Positions 26,265 to 35,958 are shown, counted from the first letter of the stretch. The stretch is DNA of 64,000 nucleotides from Sphingomonas sp. Y57 (GCF_001015195.1 NZ_LDES01000001.1:1-64000), one strand, 5' to 3'. Numbers and translations are program-made. Notes: generated from the sequence alone by a model not told the origin.

Positions 26265-26372
26265 GAATCGCCTGATTGCAGACGAACGCTGACGAGCATT
26301 GGCGTTCAAGCCATGCTAGAAAGTCCCATATTTCCTTGAATTTTTCAACCTTTCGCGCATCTTGGCGAACAG

Positions 26373-26397
26373 GGAAATGGTGCCGCTTACAGGACTC
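26373..26397. other. tRNA-proximal attachment site (attR)
   Basis: This 25-bp segment covers the 3' end of tRNA-Thr, including the encoded CCA and 3' acceptor/T-arm strand, plus five bases beyond it. It is repeated at 18350-18373. Confidence 0.82.
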
Positions 26398-26453
26398 GAA
26401 CCTGTGACCCCCGCATTACGAATGCGATGCTCTACCAACTGAGCTAAAGCGGC
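26378..26453 (-). tRNA. tRNA-Thr (anticodon CGT)
   Basis: Read on the minus strand, the acceptor arms are GCCGCTT/AAGCGGC, the D-stem is GCTC/GAGC and the anticodon stem TCGCA/TGCGG holds loop TTCGTAA, giving anticodon CGT. The T-arm is ACAGG/CCTGT with TTCGAGT. Discriminator A and an encoded CCA are present. The gene stays intact after island insertion. Confidence 0.96.
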
Positions 26454-26621
26454 GAACCGAAGCGCGCCTCTAACAGCGGTGACCGGCAGTTTCAAGCGCC
26501 CTCGCGGCTATCTTTCGCGCGGCGCGTGCGGAGGCGCCTTTACCAATCCTCAACCCGCCCCCGCGCATGGTCCGACGGGAGGCGGCGATTCCGGAATCGG
26601 CCGCCCTATCGGGGATCGACC

Positions 26622-27845
26622 ATGGAAGATTATCGCTCGTTCATCGCCGAGGATCTCGCCGACTGGGATTTTCCGGTCGCGGACGAACCCTGTATGGACC
26701 TGCCGCCGCTGATCGGCGCCGACGAGCGGCGCATGCATGTGCGCGCCTATGAGACCTGGCTGTCGCTGCTCGACGGCCGCGATTACCCATCGATCGTCGA
26801 TCTCGATTCGGATGCGCTGGGTGAGTTCGGTCCCTATTCGGTGCTGCTCGACTTCTCCGCCGACCGGGCCAATCCGTCGATCGCCTATCTTGGCCGCGCC
26901 CTGCGCGAGGAGGGCGAACTGGGAGGCGAGGTGGCGACGGTCGCCGACGTCCCCTCGCGGGCGCTGCTCTCGCGTCTTACCGCCCATTATGCCGAAATCC
27001 TCGACAACCGCGCGCCCGTCGGCTTCGAGGCGGAGTTCGTCAGCCATCGCGGGCAGCCGATGCTCTACCGCGGCATCCTGATGCCCTATTCGTCGGACGG
27101 CCGCGCGATCGACCTCGTCCATGGCGTGATCAACTGGAAGGAAACCGCCGAGCAGGCGCTGGCCCCCGACATCGTCCAGGCCGTGACCACCGCATTCGCC
27201 GGCCCGGCGCAGCCCGCGACCGAGGAGGAGGCGCCAGTCGCGGCGCTCGACCAGGAACAGCCCGACATTGTCGAACTGGTCGACGATGCGCGCGACGTCG
27301 CGGCTGAGGCGCGCGACTGCGAAGGCCGCACCCGGGCCGCGCTCTACCGCGCCATTTCACTCGCCTATGACGTGGCGCTCGCCGCCGAGGCCGATCCGGC
27401 CGGCCTCGCCGCGCTGCTCGCCGAGGCCGGGATCGTGCCGCAGGCGCGCGCGCCCATGACGCCGGTCGTCAAGCTGGTGTTCGGCCGCGACTATGACCGC
27501 AAGCGGATAACCGAGTTCGCCGCTGTTCTTACTCACGCGCGTCGTCTCTGCCTGGCGCCCGGCATGGTCGAGGCCTGGCTGTCTGGCCTCGCCGGCGGGA
27601 TCAAGGCCGTCGTCGCCGCCGAGCGCGGCGAGCGCCGTCCCGCCCTCAAGGTGGACAAGGTCCGCTCGGCCCGGATGATGCTGGGCAGCGCGCCCTCGCG
27701 CGCGACGGTGGATCTGGGCCCGGTCGGGGACGAGATCGTCCTGCTGATCGCCCGGCGGCAGGACGATGGCCGGCTGGCGATCGTCTCGCGGCCGATCGGT
27801 GAACGCACGCTGGTTGATCGGGCATTGCAGCGCTTCAACGCCTGA
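26622..27845 (+). CDS. PAS-domain protein
   Basis: The 407-residue cytosolic protein has an N-terminal PAS-like domain at about 45-170, from VLLDFSADRANPSIAYLGRA to YRGILMPYSSDGR and VHGVINWKETAE. Sphingomonads and relatives carry such PAS_5-type proteins. The C-terminal ~200 residues form an Ala-rich helical region without a recognised output domain. The start ATG 26622 gives MEDYRSFIAEDLADW; sequence upstream overlaps the tRNA promoter region and is not coding-like. Ligand and partner unknown. Confidence 0.72.
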   Translation: MEDYRSFIAEDLADWDFPVADEPCMDLPPLIGADERRMHVRAYETWLSLLDGRDYPSIVDLDSDALGEFGPYSVLLDFSADRANPSIAYLGRALREEGELGGEVATVADVPSRALLSRLTAHYAEILDNRAPVGFEAEFVSHRGQPMLYRGILMPYSSDGRAIDLVHGVINWKETAEQALAPDIVQAVTTAFAGPAQPATEEEAPVAALDQEQPDIVELVDDARDVAAEARDCEGRTRAALYRAISLAYDVALAAEADPAGLAALLAEAGIVPQARAPMTPVVKLVFGRDYDRKRITEFAAVLTHARRLCLAPGMVEAWLSGLAGGIKAVVAAERGERRPALKVDKVRSARMMLGSAPSRATVDLGPVGDEIVLLIARRQDDGRLAIVSRPIGERTLVDRALQRFNA

Positions 27846-27874
27846 GCGGCGGCGACACGAACGGCTATTTTCCG

Positions 27875-27906
27875 CGGGAAATTTTCCCGTAGTGGCGCAC
27901 CGCCAC
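27875..27906. promoter_or_regulatory. Two short palindromes upstream of the glutamate dehydrogenase gene
   Basis: CGGGAAA-T-TTTCCCG (27875-27889) and GTGGCG-CAC-CGCCAC (27892-27906) lie just after the PAS gene and 160 bp before gdh. They may be a terminator for the PAS gene or operators for gdh; no T-run follows. Confidence 0.35.
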
Positions 27907-28066
27907 GCGACAATATGGTCGTGACGGATGCGTTCCCGCACGTTCGTTGCAAAGTTCGGAGCGGGCGGCACGACCCTTGTGACGCCCCGCCGACGGGTCC
28001 ATATCGGCTCAGTTTCCCAGCCGCGATCCGGGTAGCCCGGAAGCGGGGGAGGAGGAGCGGATCTTC

Positions 28067-31000
28067 ATGGATACCGAGACGGCCAAGCGCACGGCTTCGG
28101 ACAAGCACGAATTCACCGACATCTTCGCCAAGGCCCTTACCAGCGGCGCTCTGCCCGGCGAACTCGCCGGGCTTGACGGCGAACCGCTCGAAAAGGCCGC
28201 CGCCTTCCTGGCGCATACGGCGCGGAAGCGGCAGCCCGGTCGTGCCGCGATCGCGGTGCAGACGATCGCCGGTAATGTCGGCGGCAGCCGCCTCATGCGG
28301 ATCGCCGTCGTTAACGACGACATGCCCTTCCTGGTCGACTCGGTCTCCGCCGCGCTCGCCGCGCAGGGCGTCGAGGTCCGCCGCTTGCTCCACCCCGTCA
28401 TCGCCGTCCGCCGCGACGAGGACGGTACCCTCACCGCCGTGCTGCCGCAGGGATCGACCGGCGAACGGCGGGAATCCTTCATCTATCTCGAAGCCGAACG
28501 AGTCGACGCGCGCGAGCGGCAGGCGCTCGCCCAGGCGATCGACGCGGTGCTCGAGGATGTCCGCGCCGCCGTGCGCGACTGGCAGGCGATGCAGATCGCG
28601 ATGCGCGATGACGCGGAGGCGCTGCCCGACGGCGAAGGCGCGGCGCTTCTGCGGTGGCTGCTCGACCAGAACCTCACCCTGCTCGGCCATCACGTCGCCA
28701 TGGTGAAGGGCGAACCGCGCGACAGGCTCGGCATCCTGCGCGTCGGCAGCCGCAAGCTGTGGCGCGAGTCCACCGCGAAGGCGGCCATCGCCTGGTTCGA
28801 GAAGGGCGGCGTAGCGCCGCTGCTGCTCAAGTCCGACTGCCGTTCGACCGTTCATCGCCGCGCGCCGCTCGACCTGATCGTGACGCCGGTGCGCCAGGGC
28901 AAGGACGTCACCGGCCTGTCGATCCACGCGGGACTGTGGACCAGTGCCGCGCTGCGTACGCCGGCCGAGGATATCCCGGTGCTGCGCAGCCGTCTCGCCG
29001 CGATCGAGGAGCGGCTGGGTTTCGATCCGAAGGGCCATGCCGGCAAGGCGTTGCACCACGCGCTGTCCGAACTGCCGCCCGACCTCGTCCTGGCGCTGCC
29101 GATCGACTCGCTCGAAAAGGTCGTGCTGACGGCGATGTCGCTGGTCGATCGCCCCCGTCCCAGGCTCGAACTGGTCCGGACCACGCTGGGCGAGCATCTG
29201 GTCGCGATCGTCTGGCTTCCTCGCGAACTGCTGACCACCGGGCGCCGCGTCGCGATCGGCGACATGCTGGCCCACGCGTCTGGCGCTACCCTTTCCAACT
29301 GGTCGCTCCAGCTCGGCGAGGGCGACATCGCCCAGATTCGCTACATGCTGGACCTGCCCGCCGGCGGCACCATGCCCGATAGCGAGCCGCTCGACCGACG
29401 GCTGGGCGAGATGCTGCGTGGCTGGGAGCCGGCCGTCGAGGCGCAGCTGGCCGAGATGGACGCCGGAAACCGCGCGGTGCGGCTGACGCTCGATTATGCC
29501 GCCGCTTTCCCGATCGCCTACCGGACCCATTCCACCCCGGCCGAAGCTGCGACCGACATATTGCGGCTCAACGCGCTGGGCGGGAGCGCGGCGCGTGGCT
29601 GCCGTCTCTATCGCGGGGAGCATGATCCCGATCACCGCCTGCGACTGAAGGTCTATCGGCGTGGCGCGCTGATTCCGCTGTCCGAAGCTGTGCCGGTGCT
29701 GGAGAATTTCGGCTTCCACGTGATCGAGGAGATTCCGACCCCGCTCGACGGGGGCGCGATCGGCTATATTCACGAGTTCAAGCTCGACCTGCCCGATGCC
29801 GATACCGCCAACCGGCTGATCGAGCATAGCGCCGTGGCCGAGGAATCGATCGCCGCGACCCTCGAGGGGCGCGCCGAGAACGACCTGTTCAACGAGCTGA
29901 TCGTCGCGGTCGGCCTGTCGCCGGACGAGGCGCTGCTGTTTCGCGCCTGGTTCCGCTACCTGCGCCAGACCGGCTTCGCCTATGGCCTCGCCACCGCGGT
30001 CGAGGCGCTGAAGAAGGCGCCGGACGTCGCGCGGGGAATCATCGCCTATTTCCGCGCGCTCCACCATCCGACCCGCAATGACGCGGCGGAGGCGGAGCGC
30101 CTCCATGCCGAGATCGAGGCGGGGTTGAAGAAGGTCACGGCGATCGACGACGATCGCATGTTGCGCCGCTTCCGCGCCGTCGTCCGCGCTACCCTGCGGA
30201 CCAACGCCTTCTCTCCCGCCGCGAAGGAAGCGCTCGCCTTCAAGATCGATTCGAGCGGCGTGCCCGGCCTTCCCGCGCCCGTGCCGTGGCGCGAGATCTG
30301 GGTCTACAGCCCTCGGGTCGAGGGCATCCACCTGCGCGGCGGCCCGATCGCGCGCGGCGGCCTGCGCTGGTCCGACCGGCGCGACGACTTCCGCACCGAG
30401 ATCCTCGGCCTGATGAAGGCGCAGGTCGTCAAGAACGCCGTGATCGTGCCGACCGGTGCAAAGGGCGGCTTCTATCCGAAGCAGCTTCCGTCCCCATCGG
30501 ATCGCGACGCCTGGCTCGCCGAGGGCACCGAAAGCTATCGCGTGTTCATCCGCTCGCTGCTGTCGGTCACGGACAATATCGTCGAAGGCAAGGTCGTCCA
30601 TCCGTCCAAGGTCGCGATCCGCGACGGCGACGACCCGTATTTCGTGGTCGCCGCGGACAAGGGCACGGCGACCTTCTCCGATGTCGCCAACGCGATCGCT
30701 GTGGAGCGGGGCTTCTGGCTCGGCGACGCCTTCGCAAGCGGTGGCAGCCATGGCTATGACCACAAGGCGATGGGGATCACGGCCCGCGGTGCCTGGGTCT
30801 CGGTCCAGCGCCATTTCGCCGAGATGGGCATCGACGTGCAGAACGATCCTGTCCGGGGCGTCGGTTGCGGCGACATGTCGGGCGACGTGTTCGGCAACGG
30901 CATGCTGCTGTCGAAGTCGATCCGTCTGGTCGCGGCGTTCGACCATCGCCACATCTTCCTCGATCCCGATCCCGATCCGGCGAAGAGCTGGGAGGAGCGC

Positions 31001-32728
31001 AACCGCCTGTTCGCCCTGCCGCGGTCGAGCTGGGCCGACTATGACGCGAAGCTGATCTCGAAGGGCGGCGGGGTCTTCCCGCGCGACCAGAAGGAGATTC
31101 CGGTCTCCCCGCAGGTGCGCGAGGCGCTCGGTATCACGGACGAAGTGCTCGATCCCTCGACGCTGATCGCCGCGATCCTCAAAAGTCCGGTCGATCTGCT
31201 GTGGTTTGGCGGCATCGGCACCTATGTGAAGGCGAAGTCGGAGACCAATGCCGAGGTCGGCGATCGTTCGAACGAGGCGCATCGCGTCGATGGCGAGGAC
31301 GTCCGTGCCCGCGTGGTTGGCGAAGGCGCCAATCTGGGCGTGACCCAGGCAGGCCGCATCGCCTTCGCGATGAAGGGCGGGCGGATCAACGCCGACTTCA
31401 TCGACAATTCGGCCGGCGTCGACTGCTCGGACAACGAGGTCAACATCAAGATCGCGCTCAATCGCGAGATGCTCGAGGGCCGCCTGGAGTTCGACAAGCG
31501 CAATGCGCTGCTGGTCAAGATGACTGACGACGTCGCTCGTATCGTGCTGGAGGACAATCGCCTGCAGACGCTGGCGCTGTCGCTTGCCGAGCGGGGCGCT
31601 GCGGATGCGCTGCCCGCGCAGCTCCGCGTCATTGAGATCCTGGAGGAAAAAGGCCGCATCAACCGCGCGGTCGACGGTTTCGACAGCAACGACATGCTGC
31701 TGCGCCGCGCTCAGGAGCATCTCGGCCTGACCCGGCCCGAGCTGGCGGTGGTGCTGTCGCACGGCAAGCTCGCGCTTCAGGATGCAATCGAAAACAGCGA
31801 CCGCACCGGCGATCCGATGCTCACCCCGCTGCTGCTGGCGGCCTTCCCGCCGGCGATGCAGAAGGGCTTCGCCGACGCGATCGAGGCGCACCGTCTGCGT
31901 CCGCAGATCCTGGCGACCAAGATGTCGAACCGGGTGATCAACCGGCTGGGTCTGGTCGCGCCGTTCGAGATGGCCGAGGAGGAGGGCTGCTCGCTGGCGC
32001 AAGTGGCAACCGCCTATTTCACGGTTGATGCGCTGTTCGGGCTGGAGGCGCTGTTCTCCCGCATCGAACAGGCGGCGATCGGCGAGCAGGCGCGATTGAC
32101 CCTGCTTACCGCTCTGGCGGAGATCGCGCGCGGACATGTCGCCGACCTGCTGCGCAGCATCGCGGCCGAAACCGACATCGGGACGATGGTGGCGATGCTC
32201 AAGCCCGGCCTTGCCCGGCTCGACGACGCCCGGGCCGATCTGATCCGCAGCGAGGCACGCCAGCAGTCGGACCAGCTTCGCCAGCGCATCACCGCGGAGG
32301 GCGTCGACCCGGCGCTGATCGATGCGGTGGTCGATATCGCCGAGATCGACGGCGCAATCGGCACCGCCGCGCTCGCCAGCGAGCTTTCCGCCGACGAGGT
32401 CGACGTCACCCGCGCCTATGTGGTGCTGGGCGAGGCGCTCGGCCTCGACTGGGCGAAGGCGGCGGCGGCACGCTTCCGCAGCGCGGATGCCTGGGAAAGG
32501 TTGCTGATCGCGGGATTGACCCGCGAGTTCGGCCAGGTCCGTCTCGACTTTCTGGCACGGCATGGCGGCAAGGGCCCGGGCGAGGCGGTCACTGCCTGGC
32601 TGGATACGCATCGCGCCCGTGCCGAACAGTTCCGGCAAACGGTCGCCCGCGCGCGATCGGCGGCTGCGCCGACCGCGGCGATGCTGGCGCAGATCGCCGC
32701 ACAGGCCCGCTCGCTTCTGATGCGATGA
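28067..32728 (+). CDS. gdhB: NAD-specific glutamate dehydrogenase, 180-kDa class
   Basis: The 1553-residue enzyme oxidatively deaminates glutamate to 2-oxoglutarate and ammonia. It has the long N-terminal ACT-like regulatory region typical of the large class. The catalytic domain includes GGLRWSDRRDDFRTEILGLM near residue 765 and AQVVKNAVIVPTGAKGGFYP, with dinucleotide-binding GVGCGDMSGDVFGNGML near residue 934, followed by a long C-terminal helical region. The gene is preceded by GGAGGAGGAGCGG. It would deliver carbon from glutamate, the end product of the hut pathway, to the TCA cycle. The symbol is by analogy with the large NAD-GDH genes. Confidence 0.94.
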   Translation: MDTETAKRTASDKHEFTDIFAKALTSGALPGELAGLDGEPLEKAAAFLAHTARKRQPGRAAIAVQTIAGNVGGSRLMRIAVVNDDMPFLVDSVSAALAAQGVEVRRLLHPVIAVRRDEDGTLTAVLPQGSTGERRESFIYLEAERVDARERQALAQAIDAVLEDVRAAVRDWQAMQIAMRDDAEALPDGEGAALLRWLLDQNLTLLGHHVAMVKGEPRDRLGILRVGSRKLWRESTAKAAIAWFEKGGVAPLLLKSDCRSTVHRRAPLDLIVTPVRQGKDVTGLSIHAGLWTSAALRTPAEDIPVLRSRLAAIEERLGFDPKGHAGKALHHALSELPPDLVLALPIDSLEKVVLTAMSLVDRPRPRLELVRTTLGEHLVAIVWLPRELLTTGRRVAIGDMLAHASGATLSNWSLQLGEGDIAQIRYMLDLPAGGTMPDSEPLDRRLGEMLRGWEPAVEAQLAEMDAGNRAVRLTLDYAAAFPIAYRTHSTPAEAATDILRLNALGGSAARGCRLYRGEHDPDHRLRLKVYRRGALIPLSEAVPVLENFGFHVIEEIPTPLDGGAIGYIHEFKLDLPDADTANRLIEHSAVAEESIAATLEGRAENDLFNELIVAVGLSPDEALLFRAWFRYLRQTGFAYGLATAVEALKKAPDVARGIIAYFRALHHPTRNDAAEAERLHAEIEAGLKKVTAIDDDRMLRRFRAVVRATLRTNAFSPAAKEALAFKIDSSGVPGLPAPVPWREIWVYSPRVEGIHLRGGPIARGGLRWSDRRDDFRTEILGLMKAQVVKNAVIVPTGAKGGFYPKQLPSPSDRDAWLAEGTESYRVFIRSLLSVTDNIVEGKVVHPSKVAIRDGDDPYFVVAADKGTATFSDVANAIAVERGFWLGDAFASGGSHGYDHKAMGITARGAWVSVQRHFAEMGIDVQNDPVRGVGCGDMSGDVFGNGMLLSKSIRLVAAFDHRHIFLDPDPDPAKSWEERNRLFALPRSSWADYDAKLISKGGGVFPRDQKEIPVSPQVREALGITDEVLDPSTLIAAILKSPVDLLWFGGIGTYVKAKSETNAEVGDRSNEAHRVDGEDVRARVVGEGANLGVTQAGRIAFAMKGGRINADFIDNSAGVDCSDNEVNIKIALNREMLEGRLEFDKRNALLVKMTDDVARIVLEDNRLQTLALSLAERGAADALPAQLRVIEILEEKGRINRAVDGFDSNDMLLRRAQEHLGLTRPELAVVLSHGKLALQDAIENSDRTGDPMLTPLLLAAFPPAMQKGFADAIEAHRLRPQILATKMSNRVINRLGLVAPFEMAEEEGCSLAQVATAYFTVDALFGLEALFSRIEQAAIGEQARLTLLTALAEIARGHVADLLRSIAAETDIGTMVAMLKPGLARLDDARADLIRSEARQQSDQLRQRITAEGVDPALIDAVVDIAEIDGAIGTAALASELSADEVDVTRAYVVLGEALGLDWAKAAAARFRSADAWERLLIAGLTREFGQVRLDFLARHGGKGPGEAVTAWLDTHRARAEQFRQTVARARSAAAPTAAMLAQIAAQARSLLMR

Positions 32729-32759
32729 GCGGGGAGGGGCGCGCGGCGCCCTTCCCCGC
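32729..32759 (+). terminator. Strong GC hairpin after glutamate dehydrogenase
   Basis: Directly after the stop codon a 14-bp stem forms: GCGGGGA / TCCCCGC plus GGGCGC / GCGCCC around a G-U pair and a 3-nt loop. No T-run follows. The rest of the gap to 33006 shows no convincing gene. Confidence 0.6.
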
Positions 32760-33006
32760 CGGTCGCTACGACGCAGAAACGAATGGAGAAATCGGCCATA
32801 GTCGCGCTATGATGTTGTCAGCGGGGGCAGACCCCGCCTATCATCAGGCCCGTAGGGGAACGACAGGGTGCGGCAGCCGAACAGGTTGATCTCTTTCCGT
32901 TGCTTTCTTTCGCCGGCGGCTGACGGGGGCACCGACTGATGCGACCGACTATCCCGCGCGACCGGGCCATCTCGAGCGCGCCTCTTTCGCCCGGACGATC
33001 GTACCG

Positions 33007-33978
33007 GTGAGCGGTTTCAATCATTCGTTGCTGATCCTCGCGGCATTCGCTGCGCTGACGTTCGTTTTGCTCGCCTTCATTCTGGCACGGCGCGCGCGGG
33101 GCGAGGGGCTGGAGTCTCCTGACCCCCGGCCGGTTCCGAAACCTCGGCGGGCACGTCGGTCAGCACCAGTCATAGCTGATCCGGCTCCAGTGGAGAGGCT
33201 GCCCTATACGGCCTGGCGCCTGATATCGCGAGCGGTCGCCAATCCCGATTCGGCCGGCGGCCCGCTCTACCGCCTGCGGCTGGAGCCGGAGGACGAACTG
33301 CCTGAATGGCAGGCAGGCGCCGTCGCCCACGTCTATTGCGGCCCCGCCCAGGACGCGCTGGATCCCGGCGGCCGGCCGGCGGCGCTCGCGGCGGGCGACT
33401 ATATGATAGGATCTCTTCCGGCCGAGGGGGCTGTCCATCTTGTCGTGCGGCGCGTCCCCGCCAATGCCCCGGCCGAGGGGCGCCGTTCGCGCTGGCTGTG
33501 CGAGGATGTCGAGACCGGCCAGCGGATTGCGCTGTTCGTGCGCGACAATCCGGCTTTCGTTCCGCCGCCGGACCATGTGCCGCTGATCCTGATCGGCAAT
33601 GCGACCGGGCTCGCCGGGTTGCACGCCCATATCAAGGCGCGCCCGGCGGGCACCCGCAACTGGCTGATCTTCGGCGATCGCAACAGCGCCGACGACGAGG
33701 TGCTGGCCGCCGAGATCGCTGAATGGGTGTCGACCGGCCACCTCGAACGCTGCGATCTCGTCTTTCCCGGCGAAACCGGCGAGCAGCGCCTCGTCACCGA
33801 TCAGATCCAGGACGCCAAGGCGCCGATCCTGGATTGGGTGCTGGCCGGCGGCGCCATCTATGTCTGCGGCAGCAAGCGGATGGACAACGACGTCCATGGG
33901 ACGCTCGCCCAGCTGCTTGGCACCGGCGTTCTCGAGGCGATGGCCGAGGCCGGTCTTTACCGGCGTTCGGTCTACTGA
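33007..33978 (+). CDS. Membrane-anchored FNR-type reductase domain protein, degenerate flavin site
   Basis: This 323-residue protein starts (GTG) with a membrane anchor, HSLLILAAFAALTFVLLAFI. Its C-terminal half follows the ferredoxin-NADP reductase/sulfite reductase flavoprotein fold: LILIGNATGLAGLHAHIKA, NWLIFGDRNSADD, and the diagnostic end YVCGSKRMDNDVHGTL...YRRSVY. The flavin-binding RxYS motif is altered (GDYMIGSLP), and there is no flavodoxin domain. It could be a reductase partner of a membrane redox system or a non-catalytic relative. Confidence 0.72.
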   Translation: MSGFNHSLLILAAFAALTFVLLAFILARRARGEGLESPDPRPVPKPRRARRSAPVIADPAPVERLPYTAWRLISRAVANPDSAGGPLYRLRLEPEDELPEWQAGAVAHVYCGPAQDALDPGGRPAALAAGDYMIGSLPAEGAVHLVVRRVPANAPAEGRRSRWLCEDVETGQRIALFVRDNPAFVPPPDHVPLILIGNATGLAGLHAHIKARPAGTRNWLIFGDRNSADDEVLAAEIAEWVSTGHLERCDLVFPGETGEQRLVTDQIQDAKAPILDWVLAGGAIYVCGSKRMDNDVHGTLAQLLGTGVLEAMAEAGLYRRSVY

Positions 33979-34000
33979 ACATAGTACGCGACTTCTCATG

Positions 34001-34016
34001 CTCCCGCGTGCGGGAG
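34001..34016. terminator. Short hairpin between reductase and acyltransferase genes
   Basis: CTCCCGC-GT-GCGGGAG forms a 7-bp stem, with flanking ACTTCT/AGAAGT complementarity interrupted by ATG. No T-run follows, so termination is uncertain. Confidence 0.35.
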
Positions 34017-34065
34017 AAGTGCATCGGTGGGAGACATCATGGCTTCGGAACGATGAGAATCCTGC

Positions 34066-35958
34066 GTGCGTAACGGGGCGGGCTATCGCGCGGACATCGA
34101 TGGATTGCGATCGGTCGCCGTGCTGCCCGTCCTGCTGTTTCACGCAGGGGTTCCCGGTTTCTCCGGCGGTTATGTCGGCGTCGACATATTCTTCGTCATT
34201 TCAGGGTTCCTGATCACCGGCATCATCGCCCGCGAGATCGACCAGGGCCGTTTCTCGATCGTCCATTTCTACGAGCGGCGCGCTCGGCGCATATTGCCCG
34301 CGCTGATGGTCGTGATCGCCGCTATATTGCTGGCGGCGACCTGGCTTTACCTGCCCGGCGATTTCGAATCCGTGCCCCGGTCGGCGCTCGCCGCGCTGCT
34401 TTTCGTTTCGAATGTCGGGTTCTTCCTCGAAACCGGCTATTTCCAGGGCGGCGCGGAGACCAAGCCGCTGCTCCACACCTGGTCGCTCGCGATCGAGGAG
34501 CAATTCTACCTCACCTTTCCGTTGCTGCTGATCCTGCTGGGTCGCCACGCCATGCGGTGGCGGGCGGCCGTGATCGCGGGGCTCGCGCTGCTGTCTTTCG
34601 CATGGGCTCTGGCGACACAGAAGAACGGCGACGGCTTCGCCTTCTACCTCCTGCCGCCAAGGGCGTGGGAACTGGCGATCGGCGCGTTGCTCGCGCTGGG
34701 GGCGGTGCCCTCCGTCACGGCAGGGCGGCTGCGGGAGGCGCTGGGCGTGGCGGGCTTCCTCGCCATCGGCGTGGCTGTCTTCCTCTATGACAAGCATACC
34801 ATCTTTCCCGGCCTGACCGCCGTGCTGCCGGTGTTCGGCGCGGCGGCGCTGATCCATTGCGCGCCGGGAACCCGGATGGGCCGGCTGCTCTCGCTCAGGC
34901 CGCTCGTGGCTGTCGGGCTGATCTCCTATTCGCTCTACCTGTGGCACTGGCCGCTGATCGTCTTCACCGAATATGCGACCGACCAACGGCTCACCGGCTG
35001 GTCGAGCGCGATCGTGATCGCCGCCGCCTTCGCGCTGGCGCTGCTGTCGTGGCGCTATGTGGAGAAGCCGTTCCGCGATCCGTCGCGGATACGGCGCGCA
35101 CCGCTGTTCCGGCTGGCGGCAATCGCGATGGCCGCGCTGTGCGCGGTCTCGCTGGGTCTGATCGCCGCCGGACCCTGGCCCGGCCGCTTCGACTCGCGGG
35201 TCATCGCCATGGCGGAGGCGAAGAACGACGTCAGCCCCTATCGCGGGCGCTGTCACGACAGCAGTTCGGCGGGACTGCCTGCCTGCGTGCTCGGGGCGGC
35301 GGCGCCGCCGAGCACGATGGTGTGGGGCGACAGCCATGCGGTGGAACTCGCCTATGTCCTGTCGCGGATCGAGGCGCAGCATGGACGCTCGCTGGTCCAG
35401 TACAGCCAGTCGAGTTGCCCTCCCATCGCCGGTTATGATCCGCCCGGCGACCCGCGCTGCGGAAAGGCCAACCGCGAGGCCCTTGCGGCGATCCGGTCGG
35501 ACCCGCGGCTGGGGACGATCTATCTCGCCGCTTTCTGGGCCAGCCCGGCCAACAGCAGCGATGCCGTACTTGCAGGGCTGGACCGCACGGTCGGGCAGCT
35601 TGTCGGGGAGGGGCGTCGGGTCGTTATCGTCGGCCCGGTCCCGCCGGCTCCCTTCGAGGTGCCGCGCCGGCTGGCGCATCTCGCCGCCTTCGGGCGGGTG
35701 GACGAGGCTTTCAATCCGCTCGGCCCCGATATCCGGAACGCTGCCACCCGCGTCGAGGCCGTCGCCCGCCGCTGGCGGCGCGCCGGCGCGGCCTACATCG
35801 ATCCGGTCGCTGCCTTGTGCAATGGCGGGCGCTGCCTGCTGCTGCATGACGGACAGCCGCTTTATTTCGACAGCCACCATCCCAGCCGGGCTGGAATTCG
35901 GTTCATTCTTGCCCGGCAGCCGGGAAATTCATGGACCTTGCCGCCGGTCCGCCGCTAG
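34066..35958 (+). CDS. Acyltransferase 3 with C-terminal SGNH domain (OafA/YrhL-like)
   Basis: The 630-residue membrane protein starts (GTG) with YRADIDGLRSVAVLPVLLFH, GGYVGVDIFFVISGFLITG and HTWSLAIEEQFYLTFPLLLI, the signature of O-acyltransferases. About ten membrane segments are followed from about residue 400 by an SGNH domain with VWGDSHAVEL and a DSHHPSRAG catalytic Asp/His. Such proteins acetylate O-antigen, exopolysaccharide or peptidoglycan. It stands alone without polysaccharide genes, so the acceptor is unknown. Confidence 0.9.
   Translation: MRNGAGYRADIDGLRSVAVLPVLLFHAGVPGFSGGYVGVDIFFVISGFLITGIIAREIDQGRFSIVHFYERRARRILPALMVVIAAILLAATWLYLPGDFESVPRSALAALLFVSNVGFFLETGYFQGGAETKPLLHTWSLAIEEQFYLTFPLLLILLGRHAMRWRAAVIAGLALLSFAWALATQKNGDGFAFYLLPPRAWELAIGALLALGAVPSVTAGRLREALGVAGFLAIGVAVFLYDKHTIFPGLTAVLPVFGAAALIHCAPGTRMGRLLSLRPLVAVGLISYSLYLWHWPLIVFTEYATDQRLTGWSSAIVIAAAFALALLSWRYVEKPFRDPSRIRRAPLFRLAAIAMAALCAVSLGLIAAGPWPGRFDSRVIAMAEAKNDVSPYRGRCHDSSSAGLPACVLGAAAPPSTMVWGDSHAVELAYVLSRIEAQHGRSLVQYSQSSCPPIAGYDPPGDPRCGKANREALAAIRSDPRLGTIYLAAFWASPANSSDAVLAGLDRTVGQLVGEGRRVVIVGPVPPAPFEVPRRLAHLAAFGRVDEAFNPLGPDIRNAATRVEAVARRWRRAGAAYIDPVAALCNGGRCLLLHDGQPLYFDSHHPSRAGIRFILARQPGNSWTLPPVRR

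Larger units (their letters stand above)
18350..26397. mobile_element. Genomic island integrated at tRNA-Thr(CGT)
   Basis: About 8 kb is bounded by an imperfect direct repeat of the tRNA 3' end: GGAAATGGTGC then GCTTACAGGACTC at 18350-18373 and at 26373-26397, the right copy having one extra C. The tRNA-proximal gene is a P4-type integrase. All protein genes inside lie on the minus strand, and the base composition in parts (for example 19.1-21.7 kb and 23.9-24.9 kb) is visibly less GC-rich than the flanks. Cargo: a type ISP-like methyltransferase, a second tyrosine recombinase with two DNA-binding proteins, and a 396-aa unknown. Confidence 0.85.

Noticed and set aside
27533-32638. Very long open frame on the minus strand opposite glutamate dehydrogenase
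   Set aside because: It is a low-stop antisense frame in GC-rich DNA, with His/Arg/Asp/Gln-biased composition and no domains; the plus strand encodes a clear NAD-GDH.
32818-33024. Minus-strand open frame in the gap after glutamate dehydrogenase
   Set aside because: Overlaps the start of the reductase gene, has no ribosome-binding site and no protein-like features.
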